Part shown: positions 20,113-30,181 of the stretch, piece by piece
Layout of the letters: every line of letters starts with the position of its first letter
How positions within the stretch are numbered: position 1 is the stretch's first letter
Source: Ostreococcus lucimarinus CCE9901
Taxonomy: Eukaryota > Chlorophyta > Mamiellophyceae > Mamiellales > Bathycoccaceae
NCBI RefSeq assembly: GCF_000092065.1
Contig: NC_009362.1
Location: 428,501-492,500 of the forward strand
DNA length: 64,000 bases
Direction of reading: 5' to 3'
The notes under the pieces: model-generated
What the model was told of the DNA's origin: nothing
The model's input: the letters and a program-made list of their open reading frames with translations, nothing else
Databases searched by the model: none
Program-made: the position numbers and the translations under genes

Positions 20113-22233
20113 ATGGCGCGCGACGGCGACGCCGGCGCGACGCGCGCGAGGAACGAAGGCGAACGCGAAGGCGAACGCGAAAAGGAAAACGAAGCGTCGA
20201 CGTCGGCGTCGCGCGGTGCGCGCGACGAGGACCCGGACGTGAAGCAGAAGTTCGTCACGCTCGAGCGCGTCGTCAGCGGCGCGCTCGCGGGCGGGATGTC
20301 GCGCGTCGCGACGGCGCCGATCGACCGGGTGAAGCTGCTGTTTCAGGTGGACAGCGCGAGCGCGGGATTCACGCTGCGGAGCGGGACGGCGATGGCGCGA
20401 GACATCGCGCGAAACGAGGGATTTTTTGCGCTCTGGCGGGGATGCCACGCGGCGGTGGTGCGGATACTGCCGTACAGCGCGACGACGTTCGGGACGTTTA
20501 ACGCGTACAACGCGGCGCTGGCGGCGGCGTTCGACGTGCGGGCGGATAACGACGCGGTGGGGAAACACAAGGGAGAGGACGAGCGGTCGCCGCCGGTGGG
20601 AGATGTGCGGACGAGATTCGTCGCGGGGGCGCTCGCGGGGGCGACGGCGACGGTGCTGACGTATCCGTTGGATTTGTTGCACGCGAGACTGGCGGCGCAC
20701 TCGTCGAGGCACCCGGCGCCGAACATCTCGGGTATGTTCGGGAGCGCGGGGTATTTGTACGACGTGATGACCAAAGGGGGGGCAAGGAGTTTGTATAACG
20801 GGCTCACGCCGACGTTGGTGGGGATAGTTCCGTACGGGGGGATTAGTTTTGCGACGTTTGAAACGTTGAAATCGATGTACGTCAACCACGCGACGAAGGA
20901 CATGAGCGTCGTGCGCGAGGACGAGTTCGAGATGCCCGTGCATTTGAAGCTCATGGCTGGTGGATTCGCAGGGGTGGCGGCGCAGACTGCGACGTATCCG
21001 TTGCACATCGTTCGACGCCGGATGCAGGTTCACATTAGCGAGGGTGCGTCGGCGCCGCTGTACACGAGCGTATGGGCCGGACTGCGTACGATTTACGCGA
21101 CGGAGGGATTTAGAAATGGACTGTTCAAAGGAGTCACGTTGACTTGGGTGAAAGGCCCGTTCGCGGCGGCGATTGGATTCACCGCTAACGATATACTCTT
21201 TCAAAGAGTAGGACCAACGTTTCGGCATGCGGTGCTGGACGAAGATCCGCCAGAGACGCACGTGCCGGTGATTTGGCACGAGCGCAAATCCATCACCGCG
21301 CTGGAGACTTTGTTCAGCGGCGCGATCGCCGGGGCGGTGGCGAAATCCGTGGTGGCGCCAGCTGATCGAGTGAAGATTATTTACCAAGTGGACGCACAGA
21401 AGCAATTTACGCTCAACGCGGCGTTGCGCACGGCGAGGCAAATCATACAAACCGAAGGCGTCCCAGCTTTGTGGCGCGGCAACGGCGTGCAGATGATTCG
21501 TGTCATGCCGTACGCGGGCGTGAGCTTTTTGGCGTTTCCCAAGTACGACGCGTACATGAACAAATTTACAAATCTTCAGCTGCCGTCGCTTCTCGGCATT
21601 GATCCAGTCGAAAACGAGGATCAACTTCGAATATTCTCAAGATTCTGCGCCGGCGCCGCCGCCGGTGCGACGGCGACCACGATGACGTACCCATTAGACA
21701 TGTTGCGCGCACGATTCGCCGCTACTGGACCGGCGGCTAAGGGGCCACTTGCGGACCTTGCCTCGCTCGTACGTTCGCGCGGCGTGCTGAGCCTGTACAG
21801 CGGCTTATCGCCTACGCTCATCGGCATTATCCCGTACGGCGGGATATCGTTTGCCACGTTTGAGACGTTGAAAGCGATGCACATTAAGCAAGCGATCAAG
21901 CGTGCCGAATCGATAGGTGAAGAAATATCGAGTACGGCCACACTACCGGTTTCTGTACGTCTGTTTTACGGCGGCACAGCGGGGTTGCTCGCGCAAAGCA
22001 TCACGTACCCGCTCGACGTCGTACGACGTCGAGTGCAAGTGCTCGGAAAAACTGGCATGAGTACGAGAGAGGCGATCATCAATATCGCACGAACGGAAGG
22101 TGTGCGCGGGCTGTATAAAGGCCTCACGATGAATTGGGTGAAAGGACCATTGAGCGTCGCGGTTTCTTTCGCGGTGAACGACGCGATTAAATCGCGCATA
22201 AGTGAAATGCACGCCAACGAGGACGAAGATTAG
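20113..22233 (+). CDS. Double-length mitochondrial carrier family protein with six carrier repeats
   Basis: Mitochondrial carriers (SLC25) have three about 100-residue repeats, each with PxD/ExxK/R. This 706-residue protein has six: PIDRVK (69), PLDLLHAR (185), PLHIVRRR (296), PADRVK (416), PLDMLRAR (527) and PLDVVRRR (633). Each half therefore forms a complete carrier of six helices, and the two halves are joined in one frame without a stop. Both halves share the same sub-family features, including IVPYGGISFATFETLK and IIPYGGISFATFETLK, and resemble the CoA/nucleotide-type carriers (SLC25A42/Leu5-like). In repeat 3 the aspartate of the signature is replaced by His298. Substrate and organelle are not proven. 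Start is ATG 20113; the frame upstream begins at GTG. Confidence 0.9.
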   Translation: MARDGDAGATRARNEGEREGEREKENEASTSASRGARDEDPDVKQKFVTLERVVSGALAGGMSRVATAPIDRVKLLFQVDSASAGFTLRSGTAMARDIARNEGFFALWRGCHAAVVRILPYSATTFGTFNAYNAALAAAFDVRADNDAVGKHKGEDERSPPVGDVRTRFVAGALAGATATVLTYPLDLLHARLAAHSSRHPAPNISGMFGSAGYLYDVMTKGGARSLYNGLTPTLVGIVPYGGISFATFETLKSMYVNHATKDMSVVREDEFEMPVHLKLMAGGFAGVAAQTATYPLHIVRRRMQVHISEGASAPLYTSVWAGLRTIYATEGFRNGLFKGVTLTWVKGPFAAAIGFTANDILFQRVGPTFRHAVLDEDPPETHVPVIWHERKSITALETLFSGAIAGAVAKSVVAPADRVKIIYQVDAQKQFTLNAALRTARQIIQTEGVPALWRGNGVQMIRVMPYAGVSFLAFPKYDAYMNKFTNLQLPSLLGIDPVENEDQLRIFSRFCAGAAAGATATTMTYPLDMLRARFAATGPAAKGPLADLASLVRSRGVLSLYSGLSPTLIGIIPYGGISFATFETLKAMHIKQAIKRAESIGEEISSTATLPVSVRLFYGGTAGLLAQSITYPLDVVRRRVQVLGKTGMSTREAIINIARTEGVRGLYKGLTMNWVKGPLSVAVSFAVNDAIKSRISEMHANEDED

Positions 22234-22277
22234 ACGCTGCTAGCTATAGCTGTGCTACAAATTCACTATTGTTTAGA

Positions 22278-24380
22278 CTAATTCACTTCGTGACCGACCG
22301 GAGCGTATCGCTGCTCGGAGAGAAGCTTTTTCAACCTGTCCTCCACCGCGCGCGCCTTGTGCTCGTCGCCAGCCTTTCGTTCGAGATTGAGCCACAGTTC
22401 GAGGAGCGGGATGTGCGGCGGCGCGCGCGATGCCCCTTTTTCGATGACTGCAATCGAATTCCGCGACGCAGCTTTGTCGTCTTCGCCGCACGAAAGCTCG
22501 AACAGAGCCCACTGCAGCCACAGAGAGGCGCTGCGTGGATGCGCGGAACATCCTTGCTTGAATAACTCTCGCGCCGATTCGTGATTGTTTGTCTCCGCCT
22601 CCAAAGTGGCTAGAGCCTGATAGATGAAATATTGTCCATTATTCACGCCGTAGCGAATTCCATCTTTGAATACCTTGCGCGCGGCGCCGACACTGTTCAC
22701 ACGCTTCTCCCATTGCCCCCACTGCAACCAAGTCGCGGCGTCGGTGCGATCTTCAGCGGTGGCGGCGATGAACAGTTTACGCGTCGCCTCCTCGCCCCCG
22801 GCACGCTTTTCTAGCAAAGCCCACAGTCGGAGGTGTGCGGCGCGCTCACGACGAGTACTCAGATGCCGCGGAACGGAATCGCCTTGGACAAACAGCTGGC
22901 GAGCACGACCGTGCTTGCCGCCGTGCAATTCCGCCGCCGCGGCCGCGGTGATGCACGGCAAGTTGGCGCGACCTGAAGCAAAAGATCCACGTTCAAAAGC
23001 CGCTATGGCGCCTTGAAAATCACCAGATTCCTGAAGTGTAGTTCCGAGTGCGTGCCACACGTGCGCGTTGTTTTGAAACCGCTCGCTTAAACGATGGAGT
23101 CGTCTCGTTGCCTCCTCGACGTCGCCGTTGAGTTTCAGCGCCATGGCGTAGGCGTGCTCGAGTCGCATTTCGCCCGGATTCGCCTTTAAACCCGCAGTCA
23201 AGACATCGAGTTGCCGACGGTTCGACACGCTGTTCCGTCTTGCGCTCATCACCACCCCACCGCGATGCGAATTACCGCGCGCGATATCCTTCTCGAGTTC
23301 GCTCCACTTCAACCACGCCGCGACGTTCTTCTTGTCGTACGCGCACGCGCGCTCAAACATTCCTCTCGACTTGGATACGGCGATATCGAGCGCATCGGCG
23401 GAGTCTTCGCTCTCACGCAACGCGATTTGCCCCTCTATGTCCCCCCAGGACGTGAACAACGCCGAAGCCATCGAGCGAGCTCGCCTTGTCTTCGAGTCGT
23501 TCGTCTGGCGCAACTCTTCCGCCGACTTGCAAAACGCCGCCCCGCGCTCGAGCAATTTCCTCGCCGCATCGCTCTGCCCGCGACTCATTTCAAACGACGC
23601 CCACGCGGTATAATTCGCAACGTGCGTTTCGCACAAGTCCACCGACTTGGCGAAGAGCTCTCGCGCGAGCTTGGGATTCCTTTCCTTTGCCTCCAACCGA
23701 GCCCACGAGTGCGCCGCCACGGCGGCGCTCGCCGGCGCTCCCTCTCCCGCGCTCAACGCGCTCTTATAGCACTTTCTCGCCTTATCAACGCGACCATGCT
23801 TCAGTTCGTGATTCCCGAGCGCCACCCACGCGTCGCAAACCGCCCTCGCGTCTCCGTTCGCCGTCGTCGTCGCCTCTCGCAGCAACGCCCTCGCGTTCGC
23901 GTCCCCGTCCCGCGTCCCCGTTCCCGATTCCGCCGTCGCCCACGCGCACAGCACGACGCACCCAACCTTACCGTCACCCACGCTCTCGCGATGTCTTCGC
24001 ATGATCGCCCGTCCCTCATCGACGTCACCGGCTTTAAAGCACGCCGTCGTCGCCGCGCTCGCGACCGCCGCGTCCGCCGGCTTCGCCCTCGCGCTCGCCG
24101 TCCCTTCCCGCGCCGCCGCGTCGCGTCGTCCCGCGCGCGTCAGCGCGTGTATCTCTCTCGCGCGCATCGTCGCTCGGCTCGTCGTCGTCGCGTCGTCGCC
24201 CATCGCGTCGTCGTCGCGCGCCTCGCGCGTCGCCGCGTCCACGTCGAATTCGCGACGCACCGCGCGCGTCGTCGTCGCGCGCGCGCCGCGCGTCGCCGCG
24301 GAGGCGCGCGACGACGCGCGGCGCGTCGTCGACGACGTCCCGCGCCGCGCCGTCGCGCCCGCGCGCGCGCCGAGCGCCAT
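22278..24380 (-). CDS. HAT/TPR-repeat protein, possibly HCF107/MBB1-type organelle RNA-processing factor
   Basis: A 700-residue alpha-solenoid. After an Arg/Ala/Ser/Thr-rich leader that resembles a transit peptide, at least ten helical repeats of about 34 residues follow. Several have HAT features (W at fixed position and a small residue-rich second helix), for example NYTAWASFEMSRGQSDAARK, VAAWLKWSELEKD, AATWLQWGQWEKR and SASLWLQWALFELS. HCF107 (plants) and MBB1 (Chlamydomonas) are HAT proteins that stabilise chloroplast psbH/psbB transcripts, and this is the closest known type; nuclear HAT splicing factors such as CRNKL1 are the alternative. The first real ATG is at 24380; the longer frame starts with GTG. 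Divergent from the gene at 24485. Confidence 0.75.
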   Translation of the reverse strand: MALGARAGATARRGTSSTTRRASSRASAATRGARATTTRAVRREFDVDAATREARDDDAMGDDATTTSRATMRAREIHALTRAGRRDAAAREGTASARAKPADAAVASAATTACFKAGDVDEGRAIMRRHRESVGDGKVGCVVLCAWATAESGTGTRDGDANARALLREATTTANGDARAVCDAWVALGNHELKHGRVDKARKCYKSALSAGEGAPASAAVAAHSWARLEAKERNPKLARELFAKSVDLCETHVANYTAWASFEMSRGQSDAARKLLERGAAFCKSAEELRQTNDSKTRRARSMASALFTSWGDIEGQIALRESEDSADALDIAVSKSRGMFERACAYDKKNVAAWLKWSELEKDIARGNSHRGGVVMSARRNSVSNRRQLDVLTAGLKANPGEMRLEHAYAMALKLNGDVEEATRRLHRLSERFQNNAHVWHALGTTLQESGDFQGAIAAFERGSFASGRANLPCITAAAAAELHGGKHGRARQLFVQGDSVPRHLSTRRERAAHLRLWALLEKRAGGEEATRKLFIAATAEDRTDAATWLQWGQWEKRVNSVGAARKVFKDGIRYGVNNGQYFIYQALATLEAETNNHESARELFKQGCSAHPRSASLWLQWALFELSCGEDDKAASRNSIAVIEKGASRAPPHIPLLELWLNLERKAGDEHKARAVEDRLKKLLSEQRYAPVGHEVN

Positions 24381-24484
24381 GGCGCGTCCGTCTGTGGCGT
24401 TATCCACTTCGACGTCGGGCGGGATAGCGCGCCGCGCCGCGCGTCGCGTCGCGCGCGTCGCGAGACGACGCGCGGACGTCGACG

Positions 24485-25147
24485 ATGACGCCACGCGTCG
24501 CGCGCGCCGCGCGTCACGGCGCGCGCGCGCGCGCGCGCGCGACGGTGGACGCGCGACGCGGACGGGGCGCGGCTTCGGGACGCGCGCGCGCGACGACGCG
24601 CGACGACGACGCGGACGCGACGGCGCGCGCGCGACGAGACGCGTTTTGGGAGACGTTTTGGGAGACGCTGGACGCGCAGCGAGGGAAGGCGCCGTTCATG
24701 AAGGCGCGGACGGCGCCGGGACGACGCGGCGGGGAGGCGGCGCCGGCGAGCGGCGGCGAGACGACGACGACGGAGACGACGGAGACGACGAGAGGGGAGG
24801 CGACGACGGACGAGGCGATGGTTTCGTCGACGTCGACGTCGACGTCGTTTTGGGGACGGTGCACGATCGGGGGGTTGGTGCTGGCGGTGCTGATGACGCT
24901 GAGCGCGAGCTCGCTGACGCACTGGCCGACGGTGGCGTTCGCGTTCGCGAATCCGACGACGTTCGCGATCAACCCGAGCGCGGCGGACGCCGAGGCGAAG
25001 ATCGCCGTGGTGCTCGAAATAGGGCGGAGGTTGGCTAAACCGTGCGTGCGGTATCTCGCGGCGTGGTTCGCGTTGCGATCGAGGTGGCGTTTGATGTGGG
25101 CGACGTTCGCGGCGTCGTGCGCGATTTCTGGCGTAACGTTCGCGTAG
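24485..25147 (+). CDS. Hypothetical membrane protein
   Basis: 220 residues. The first half is Arg/Ala/Thr-rich and low in complexity, which could be an organelle presequence, with a Thr/Glu-rich stretch (TTTTETTETT). The second half has hydrophobic segments at about 122-140 (TIGGLVLAVLMTLSASS) and near the C-terminus (LMWATFAASCAISGVTFA), plus an amphipathic region between them. I recognise no family. GC content is high in the first half and drops in the second, as in the neighbouring genes. It starts 104 bp from the divergent HAT gene and converges with the glucosidase gene. Confidence 0.6.
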   Translation: MTPRVARAARHGARARARATVDARRGRGAASGRARATTRDDDADATARARRDAFWETFWETLDAQRGKAPFMKARTAPGRRGGEAAPASGGETTTTETTETTRGEATTDEAMVSSTSTSTSFWGRCTIGGLVLAVLMTLSASSLTHWPTVAFAFANPTTFAINPSAADAEAKIAVVLEIGRRLAKPCVRYLAAWFALRSRWRLMWATFAASCAISGVTFA

Positions 25148-25204
25148 CTCGGCGAGCGTCGTTGAGTGTGTAGATGGTGTAGTGTTAATAGTTCGATCGC
25201 GCGG

Positions 25205-27991
25205 CTATCGCACGGCTAAGGTAAAATCCTGAGAGATGGAAAGATTCGGGCGCCTGATGTCCATCGCCTCGCCGTGTCGCGCGACGACGTCGAACGTGTC
25301 GCCAGTCGTCGAGCACGTCGCCGATTTCGCCGCGGCGGACGATCCGTACACCGAAACGCGCTCGATGAGCGTTTCATCGACGAAAGATTTGACGTTTCCT
25401 GCGCCGCCATCGGCGTCAGAGGCCGCCGATACGACGAAGTGCCCGTTTTTGAAGGACAGCGAGCGACGCGCAAACGCCGAGCTCTTCGACGCCTCGTACT
25501 CGTAGCTCTTACCGTCGTCGGCGTAGTACGAGCCTCTCGCCTCGCCGTTCGCGTCGAGCGCGACGACGATGGTCAATGGGTCACCCTTCATCGCTGTCGA
25601 GCTTCGCCGAGCTCTGTCCTTTCGCACGAAAATAGCACCACCTCTAAGGAACACCGGAACGTCGCTGAGCTCGACGGAGACGTCGAACGTCTTCGGTCCG
25701 ACGTGTCGCGCGCCCGATCGTTTTTCGTACCAAACGCCAGCCGGAAGGTACACCGAGACGGATTTCGCGCCTTGCTTCAACACTGGCTGCACTAAAATTG
25801 CCGAACCGAGCATGAATGAATCTTGAATCTTGAACACGTTCTCATCCGTTGGGAATTCGTACCAAAGCGGACGCAACACGGGCGCGCCCGTTCGGTGCGA
25901 CTCTTCAAACAAGGTGTAAATGTAAGGCAGGAGCGCGTATCGCTCGCGAATCGCTTGACGAATGATTGCCGTGCTCTCGTCACCGAACAACCAAGGCTCG
26001 CGGCGCTTCGTCTCCAAATGCGCGTGTCCACGAAAGAAAGGATAGTAAGTGCCGACTTGGTACCACCGCGTCATGAGCTCAGCGTCGGGATTGCCAAAAA
26101 ATCCTCCGACGTCGGCGCCGCTAAACGTCAACCCGCTCACGCCGAGCGTGAGCACCATCGGTAAGCTCACGGCGAGGTGTCGCCAATCAGCGGTGTTATC
26201 ACCGGTCCAAATCGGTCCGATGCGTTGCGTCCCGGCGAAAAAGGCGCGCGAGAGGACAAAAGGACGATCGCCGTCGTTTCTTCGCTTGATGCCCTCCGCG
26301 GTGGCCATGTGGTAGTACATGCCGAAAGCGTTGTGCACTTCGCGATGCTCGACGCCGCCGTGATGAATCAAGTCTTTTTGCATCGTAATTTCGGGACCGT
26401 TGAACACGGACGGCTCGTTCATATCGTTCCAAATGTACAAGTCTTTCGTCGATCCTTTGTAGGAGTCCAAAGAAAACTTGCTCGCCCACCACTCGCGAAC
26501 GTCTGGATTCGTGACGTCCAAGTACGTCGAACTTCCCGGCCAGCACCACCCGTCAAAATCCGTCGTGCCGTCGTTCTTCTTGACGTAAAACCCTTTATCC
26601 TTTGCCTCTTTATAGACGGGATAATTATTGTCGATTTTTACGTGCGGATCCACGATGGTGACCATCTTTCGTCCGCGACTGGCGATGTCGTTGATCATGC
26701 GTTCGGGCGTGGGGAACGGACCGTTGTCCCACGTCATGTACCGCTTCCCATCGGTGTGTTCGATGTCGAGCCAAAGCACGTCATACGGTATGTCATTTGC
26801 GTCGAAACCGGCGTCGACTTCCTTGACGTCGTTCTCGTCGCGATAGTTCCATCGGCACTGATGATAGCCGAGCGAAAATAACGGTGGCATCGACGTCGTG
26901 CCCGTCAGCGCCGTGTATTGCTTCAACACATCCGCGGGGGTATCGCCGGGGAGAATGAAAACATCCATCGCGCCGCTCTCGGCCATCCACTTCGTGTGCA
27001 CGCCGTTAGCGCCGTCGACGTTGACATCCACGTACATCTCGCTCGGGTTGTGAAAGTAAGCGCCAGCCGTAGTCGATTTGCCGTCGCGGACCCCGTGCGC
27101 GGTGAGCATCGGAATCGATCCGTAAAGCCCGAACGCGCTATCATCGAGGTACTCGAACACGTCGAGGTTGTACAATCTGTAAGGTTCCCCGAGCGTGGTT
27201 TCATTCACCGACGAATCGACCGAAGATCGACCGAACCAACTCTTACCGCTCTCGTACTTTCGCGTCGATTTCAGGCTGAGCGACGTCGCGCGTTCGGGAA
27301 GCCCGTACGCGTCGCTCGCGCTCGGAAACGTCAGGTCGAACGCCACCGCCGTGGGTCCATTCTTGCGCGTATCCGTGTGCCCGTTAAACGTCTCCGCCCA
27401 ATCCTCCGACGACCCGTCGCCTCCCGTCTCGAACGCGAACTCGCCTCGCGCGTTAAAAATCGCCGCCGGCGTCGTCGCCTCCCGCGCGTACACCTCCACT
27501 TTGAACGGATCCGCGTAAATCTTCGCCCGCGCCCCCGTCTCTTCGAACTCCACCTCCACGCTCGTCTCGCTCCTTCCCACCACGCGCGCCCGCGCCCTCG
27601 CGTCGTCCTCGAATTCCGTCTCCCTCGTCAGCACCTCCCGCGCCGCGAATCGCGCCCGCTCGCCTCTTTCGTCCACCCGCACGCGCACCGCGCCCGTTTT
27701 CATCCCCTCCACCGAACCCACCAGCGACGCACTTCCCTCATCGCCGCGCACGACGTCGAACTCGACCGCCCTCGCGTCGCGCTCGCGCGCGCGCGCGTCT
27801 TCGATCCTCGCGCCTCGCGCGTCTCGCGCGTCTCGCCCTCGCGCGCAAAACGAGCTCGTCGCGCACGTCTTGAAATCGTTCGCTTTGAGCGCGTCCGTTC
27901 GCGTCGCGAGGACGACGATCGTCGTCAGCGCCAGCGCGAGCGTCGTCGGCGCCGTCTTCCGCGCGCGTCGCGACGCGATCCGTCGTCGCAT
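25205..27991 (-). CDS. Glucosidase II alpha-type GH31 alpha-glucosidase (ER)
   Basis: Glucosidase II removes the two inner glucoses from N-glycans in the ER and feeds the calnexin cycle. An N-terminal signal peptide (LALALTTIVVLATRTDA) and an Arg/Asp-rich region precede the GH31 core. Signature 1 is YIWNDMNEPSVF, with the catalytic nucleophile Asp. Other motifs: DVLWLDIEHTDGKRYMTWD, WTGDNTADW and GADVGGFFGNPDAEL, RWYQVGTYYPFFRGHAH, all as in GANAB/GlcII-alpha. At 928 residues it matches GII-alpha. The plant-like beta-sandwich C-terminus is present. The frame is open far upstream in Arg-rich sequence; ATG 27991 directly precedes the signal peptide. It is divergent from eIF2B-delta with about 195 bp between. 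Confidence 0.9.
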   Translation of the reverse strand: MRRRIASRRARKTAPTTLALALTTIVVLATRTDALKANDFKTCATSSFCARGRDARDARGARIEDARARERDARAVEFDVVRGDEGSASLVGSVEGMKTGAVRVRVDERGERARFAAREVLTRETEFEDDARARARVVGRSETSVEVEFEETGARAKIYADPFKVEVYAREATTPAAIFNARGEFAFETGGDGSSEDWAETFNGHTDTRKNGPTAVAFDLTFPSASDAYGLPERATSLSLKSTRKYESGKSWFGRSSVDSSVNETTLGEPYRLYNLDVFEYLDDSAFGLYGSIPMLTAHGVRDGKSTTAGAYFHNPSEMYVDVNVDGANGVHTKWMAESGAMDVFILPGDTPADVLKQYTALTGTTSMPPLFSLGYHQCRWNYRDENDVKEVDAGFDANDIPYDVLWLDIEHTDGKRYMTWDNGPFPTPERMINDIASRGRKMVTIVDPHVKIDNNYPVYKEAKDKGFYVKKNDGTTDFDGWCWPGSSTYLDVTNPDVREWWASKFSLDSYKGSTKDLYIWNDMNEPSVFNGPEITMQKDLIHHGGVEHREVHNAFGMYYHMATAEGIKRRNDGDRPFVLSRAFFAGTQRIGPIWTGDNTADWRHLAVSLPMVLTLGVSGLTFSGADVGGFFGNPDAELMTRWYQVGTYYPFFRGHAHLETKRREPWLFGDESTAIIRQAIRERYALLPYIYTLFEESHRTGAPVLRPLWYEFPTDENVFKIQDSFMLGSAILVQPVLKQGAKSVSVYLPAGVWYEKRSGARHVGPKTFDVSVELSDVPVFLRGGAIFVRKDRARRSSTAMKGDPLTIVVALDANGEARGSYYADDGKSYEYEASKSSAFARRSLSFKNGHFVVSAASDADGGAGNVKSFVDETLIERVSVYGSSAAAKSATCSTTGDTFDVVARHGEAMDIRRPNLSISQDFTLAVR

Positions 27992-28186
27992 CTTTCGCGC
28001 GCGTCCGTCGGGCGATCGCGCGCGATGCGTCGCGCGCGCGTCGCCGAGCGCGCGCGATCCCGGCGCGGACGCGATGCGGCGACGTCGTCGTCCGCGCGCG
28101 TCGGCTCGCGCGCGATCGCGCGCGGCGGTGTGCGACGCGACGCGCGATTCGAGCGCGGCGCCGACACACCTCGACGCGCGCGATCG

Positions 28187-30025
28187 ATGACGGCGACGCC
28201 CGACCGCGACGCGCGGCGCGAGCGACGATCGAACGACGCGGACGACGACGCGGGACGCGCGACGGCGCGCGACGGCGCGGACGGCGCGCAGGCGACGATG
28301 AAAACCCCGCTCACGCGCACGGTGGGATTCGCGATCAACGCCGGCGCGCGCGACGGGACGGAAGACGCGAGCGGACGATGGGACGGAGGGGTCGCCATGG
28401 AACTGCGCGCGATGCGGAGCGGCGAGAAAACGGGCGCGGCGGCGCGAGAGGACGGCGTGGGGACGGGGATGGCGATTCCGCGAGGCGGCGGCGCGCGGGG
28501 CGAGGGCGACGACGACGCGGGACGCGCGAGTCGATCGCCGGTGATGATTCTGCCGATGAGGGGACGAGGAGGGACGCAGGGAGGACTCGAGGGGGAGTTC
28601 GCGAGCAAGGCGAGGGTAGAGGTCGGGACGGGGTCGGACGCGCGCGACGCGGCGGCGGCGGCGGCGACGGGGGAAGAGGCGGAGGAGAAGAAGAAGAAGA
28701 AGAGCGAGTCCGCGGGAGCGGGGCGAGAGATACCGCCGCCGAAACCGAAGATGAGTAAGGCGGAGCGACGGGCGCTGCAAGAGTCGCAGCGCGCGGCGAA
28801 GGCGGCGGCGAAAGCGGGCGAAGGCGGCGCGCAGGGCGGCGCGGGAGCGAAGAAATCGAGCGGCGGCGGCGCGAACGCCGAGGGTGGTGCGGTGAGCGGA
28901 AGCGCGGGGGGCGGTGCGAGCGGTGAAGCGAGCGGTGCGGTCGGCGCGAATGAGGAGAAGAAGAAGAAGGCGGCTTCGACGAGCGCCTCCGTCGGTCTTC
29001 TCAGGAACGGGGTCTCGCACTTGCGCGGAACGGCGAAGGATTACGTCCCGAGCGTCGTCGCGCATCCCGCGGTGGAGCGATTGGCGCTGAACTACGCGCG
29101 CGGAAAGACAAAGGGCGCTCGCGAGCGCGTGAGCGCGTTGTTGCGCGTGTTGCGCGTCGTGGTTGAGAATTTCGAGGCCCCGGTCGACGCCACGTACGCG
29201 CTGTCGCTGACGCACCATCTGAATCAAGTCGTGCACACGTTGGATAAGGCTCGTCCGATGGGGATCGCGATGGGGAACGCCGTTCGGTCGTTGAAGACGC
29301 ACTTGGCGCGCTTGTCTCGAGACGAAAACCAAGGCTTGTGCAACGACGGTTGCAAGCAGAAGACGTTGATGCACATCGACTACTTCATCAAAGAAAAACT
29401 GGACGGCGCGTTGGAATCGATCGTGCGCGCGGGAGTGAAGAATATTGAAGACGGAGACGTCATCGTGACGCACGGTGCGTCGCACGCGGTGCGCGAGATT
29501 CTGTTGCGCGCGCACGAAGCTGGCGTCAAGTTCACCGTCACCGTCGTCGATAGCCGTCCGTCGAGCGAAGGCGCGGGTATTTTAAGCGACTTGTGCGCTC
29601 AGGGTATCGATTGCGTGTTCACCGCGCTCAACGGCTTGAGTTACGCGATGCAACACGCGACCAAGGTGCTCATCGGCGCCGCGGCGTGCCTTAGCAACGG
29701 TGTGGTGGTGTCTCGCATAGGTTCCAGCGCCGTGGCGCACGCCGCGTTAGAGCAAGGCGTGCCAGTCTTCGTCGCCGCCGAGACGTGCAAGTTCCACGAG
29801 CGCGTGCAATTCGACGCGTTCGCCTTCAACGAGATCGGTGCCGCGGAGAGCATCTCGCGCGTCGACGCCGTCGACGGAGTCCTCGCCTCTGCGGCAAATT
29901 TGCCGAACCTCTCCATCATCAACCTCACCTACGACGTCGTCCCCGCAAAGTGCGTGCGGTCGATCATTTGCGAAGCCGGCGAAATCGCGCCGGCGGACGT
30001 GCCGTGCTACACGCTCGCGCACTGA
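28187..30025 (+). CDS. EIF2B4: Translation initiation factor eIF2B subunit delta
   Basis: eIF2B is the GDP-GTP exchange factor of eIF2, the step controlled by eIF2 phosphorylation; delta is one of the regulatory subunits. The first about 270 residues are low complexity: acidic and Arg-rich, then Lys/Glu and Gly/Ala/Ser-rich with AERRALQESQRAAKAAAKA, a motif common in plant and animal delta subunits. The alpha/beta/delta-type domain follows from about residue 285: HPAVERLALNYARGK, NAVRSLKTHLARL, DGDVIVTHGASHAVREIL, VVDSRPSSEGAGILSDLCAQGIDC and VLIGAAACLSNGVVVSRIG, ending in YDVVPAKCVRSIICEAGEI. 612 residues is normal for the subunit. Confidence 0.93.
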   Translation: MTATPDRDARRERRSNDADDDAGRATARDGADGAQATMKTPLTRTVGFAINAGARDGTEDASGRWDGGVAMELRAMRSGEKTGAAAREDGVGTGMAIPRGGGARGEGDDDAGRASRSPVMILPMRGRGGTQGGLEGEFASKARVEVGTGSDARDAAAAAATGEEAEEKKKKKSESAGAGREIPPPKPKMSKAERRALQESQRAAKAAAKAGEGGAQGGAGAKKSSGGGANAEGGAVSGSAGGGASGEASGAVGANEEKKKKAASTSASVGLLRNGVSHLRGTAKDYVPSVVAHPAVERLALNYARGKTKGARERVSALLRVLRVVVENFEAPVDATYALSLTHHLNQVVHTLDKARPMGIAMGNAVRSLKTHLARLSRDENQGLCNDGCKQKTLMHIDYFIKEKLDGALESIVRAGVKNIEDGDVIVTHGASHAVREILLRAHEAGVKFTVTVVDSRPSSEGAGILSDLCAQGIDCVFTALNGLSYAMQHATKVLIGAAACLSNGVVVSRIGSSAVAHAALEQGVPVFVAAETCKFHERVQFDAFAFNEIGAAESISRVDAVDGVLASAANLPNLSIINLTYDVVPAKCVRSIICEAGEIAPADVPCYTLAH

Positions 30026-30181
30026 TTTCACGAACAAGCCGACCGTCGGACGACGCGCGCATAGAAGAATAGCCATCGAATTCCATTCCATTCCAATCCA
30101 ACGTTTCGTTCCGACTCGCGGCCGGCTGAAGGAGATTCAAACCGAATCCAACTGTCGCGCCCGACGTCACTCGCGCGCGCG

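Noticed and set aside
19990-21624. 544-residue minus-strand frame opposite the carrier gene
   Set aside because: Arg/His/Pro-rich reading without domains, antisense to a clear carrier; produced by RNY-like GC-rich codons.
23211-24488. 425-residue plus-strand frame
   Set aside because: Antisense to the HAT/TPR gene, Arg-rich, no domain.
26918-28186. Long plus-strand extension upstream of eIF2B-delta
   Set aside because: Antisense to glucosidase II coding sequence and Arg-rich; the eIF2B-delta family start is at 28187.
27992-29515. Upstream extension of the glucosidase II frame
   Set aside because: Antisense to eIF2B-delta; the signal peptide right after ATG 27991 defines the start.
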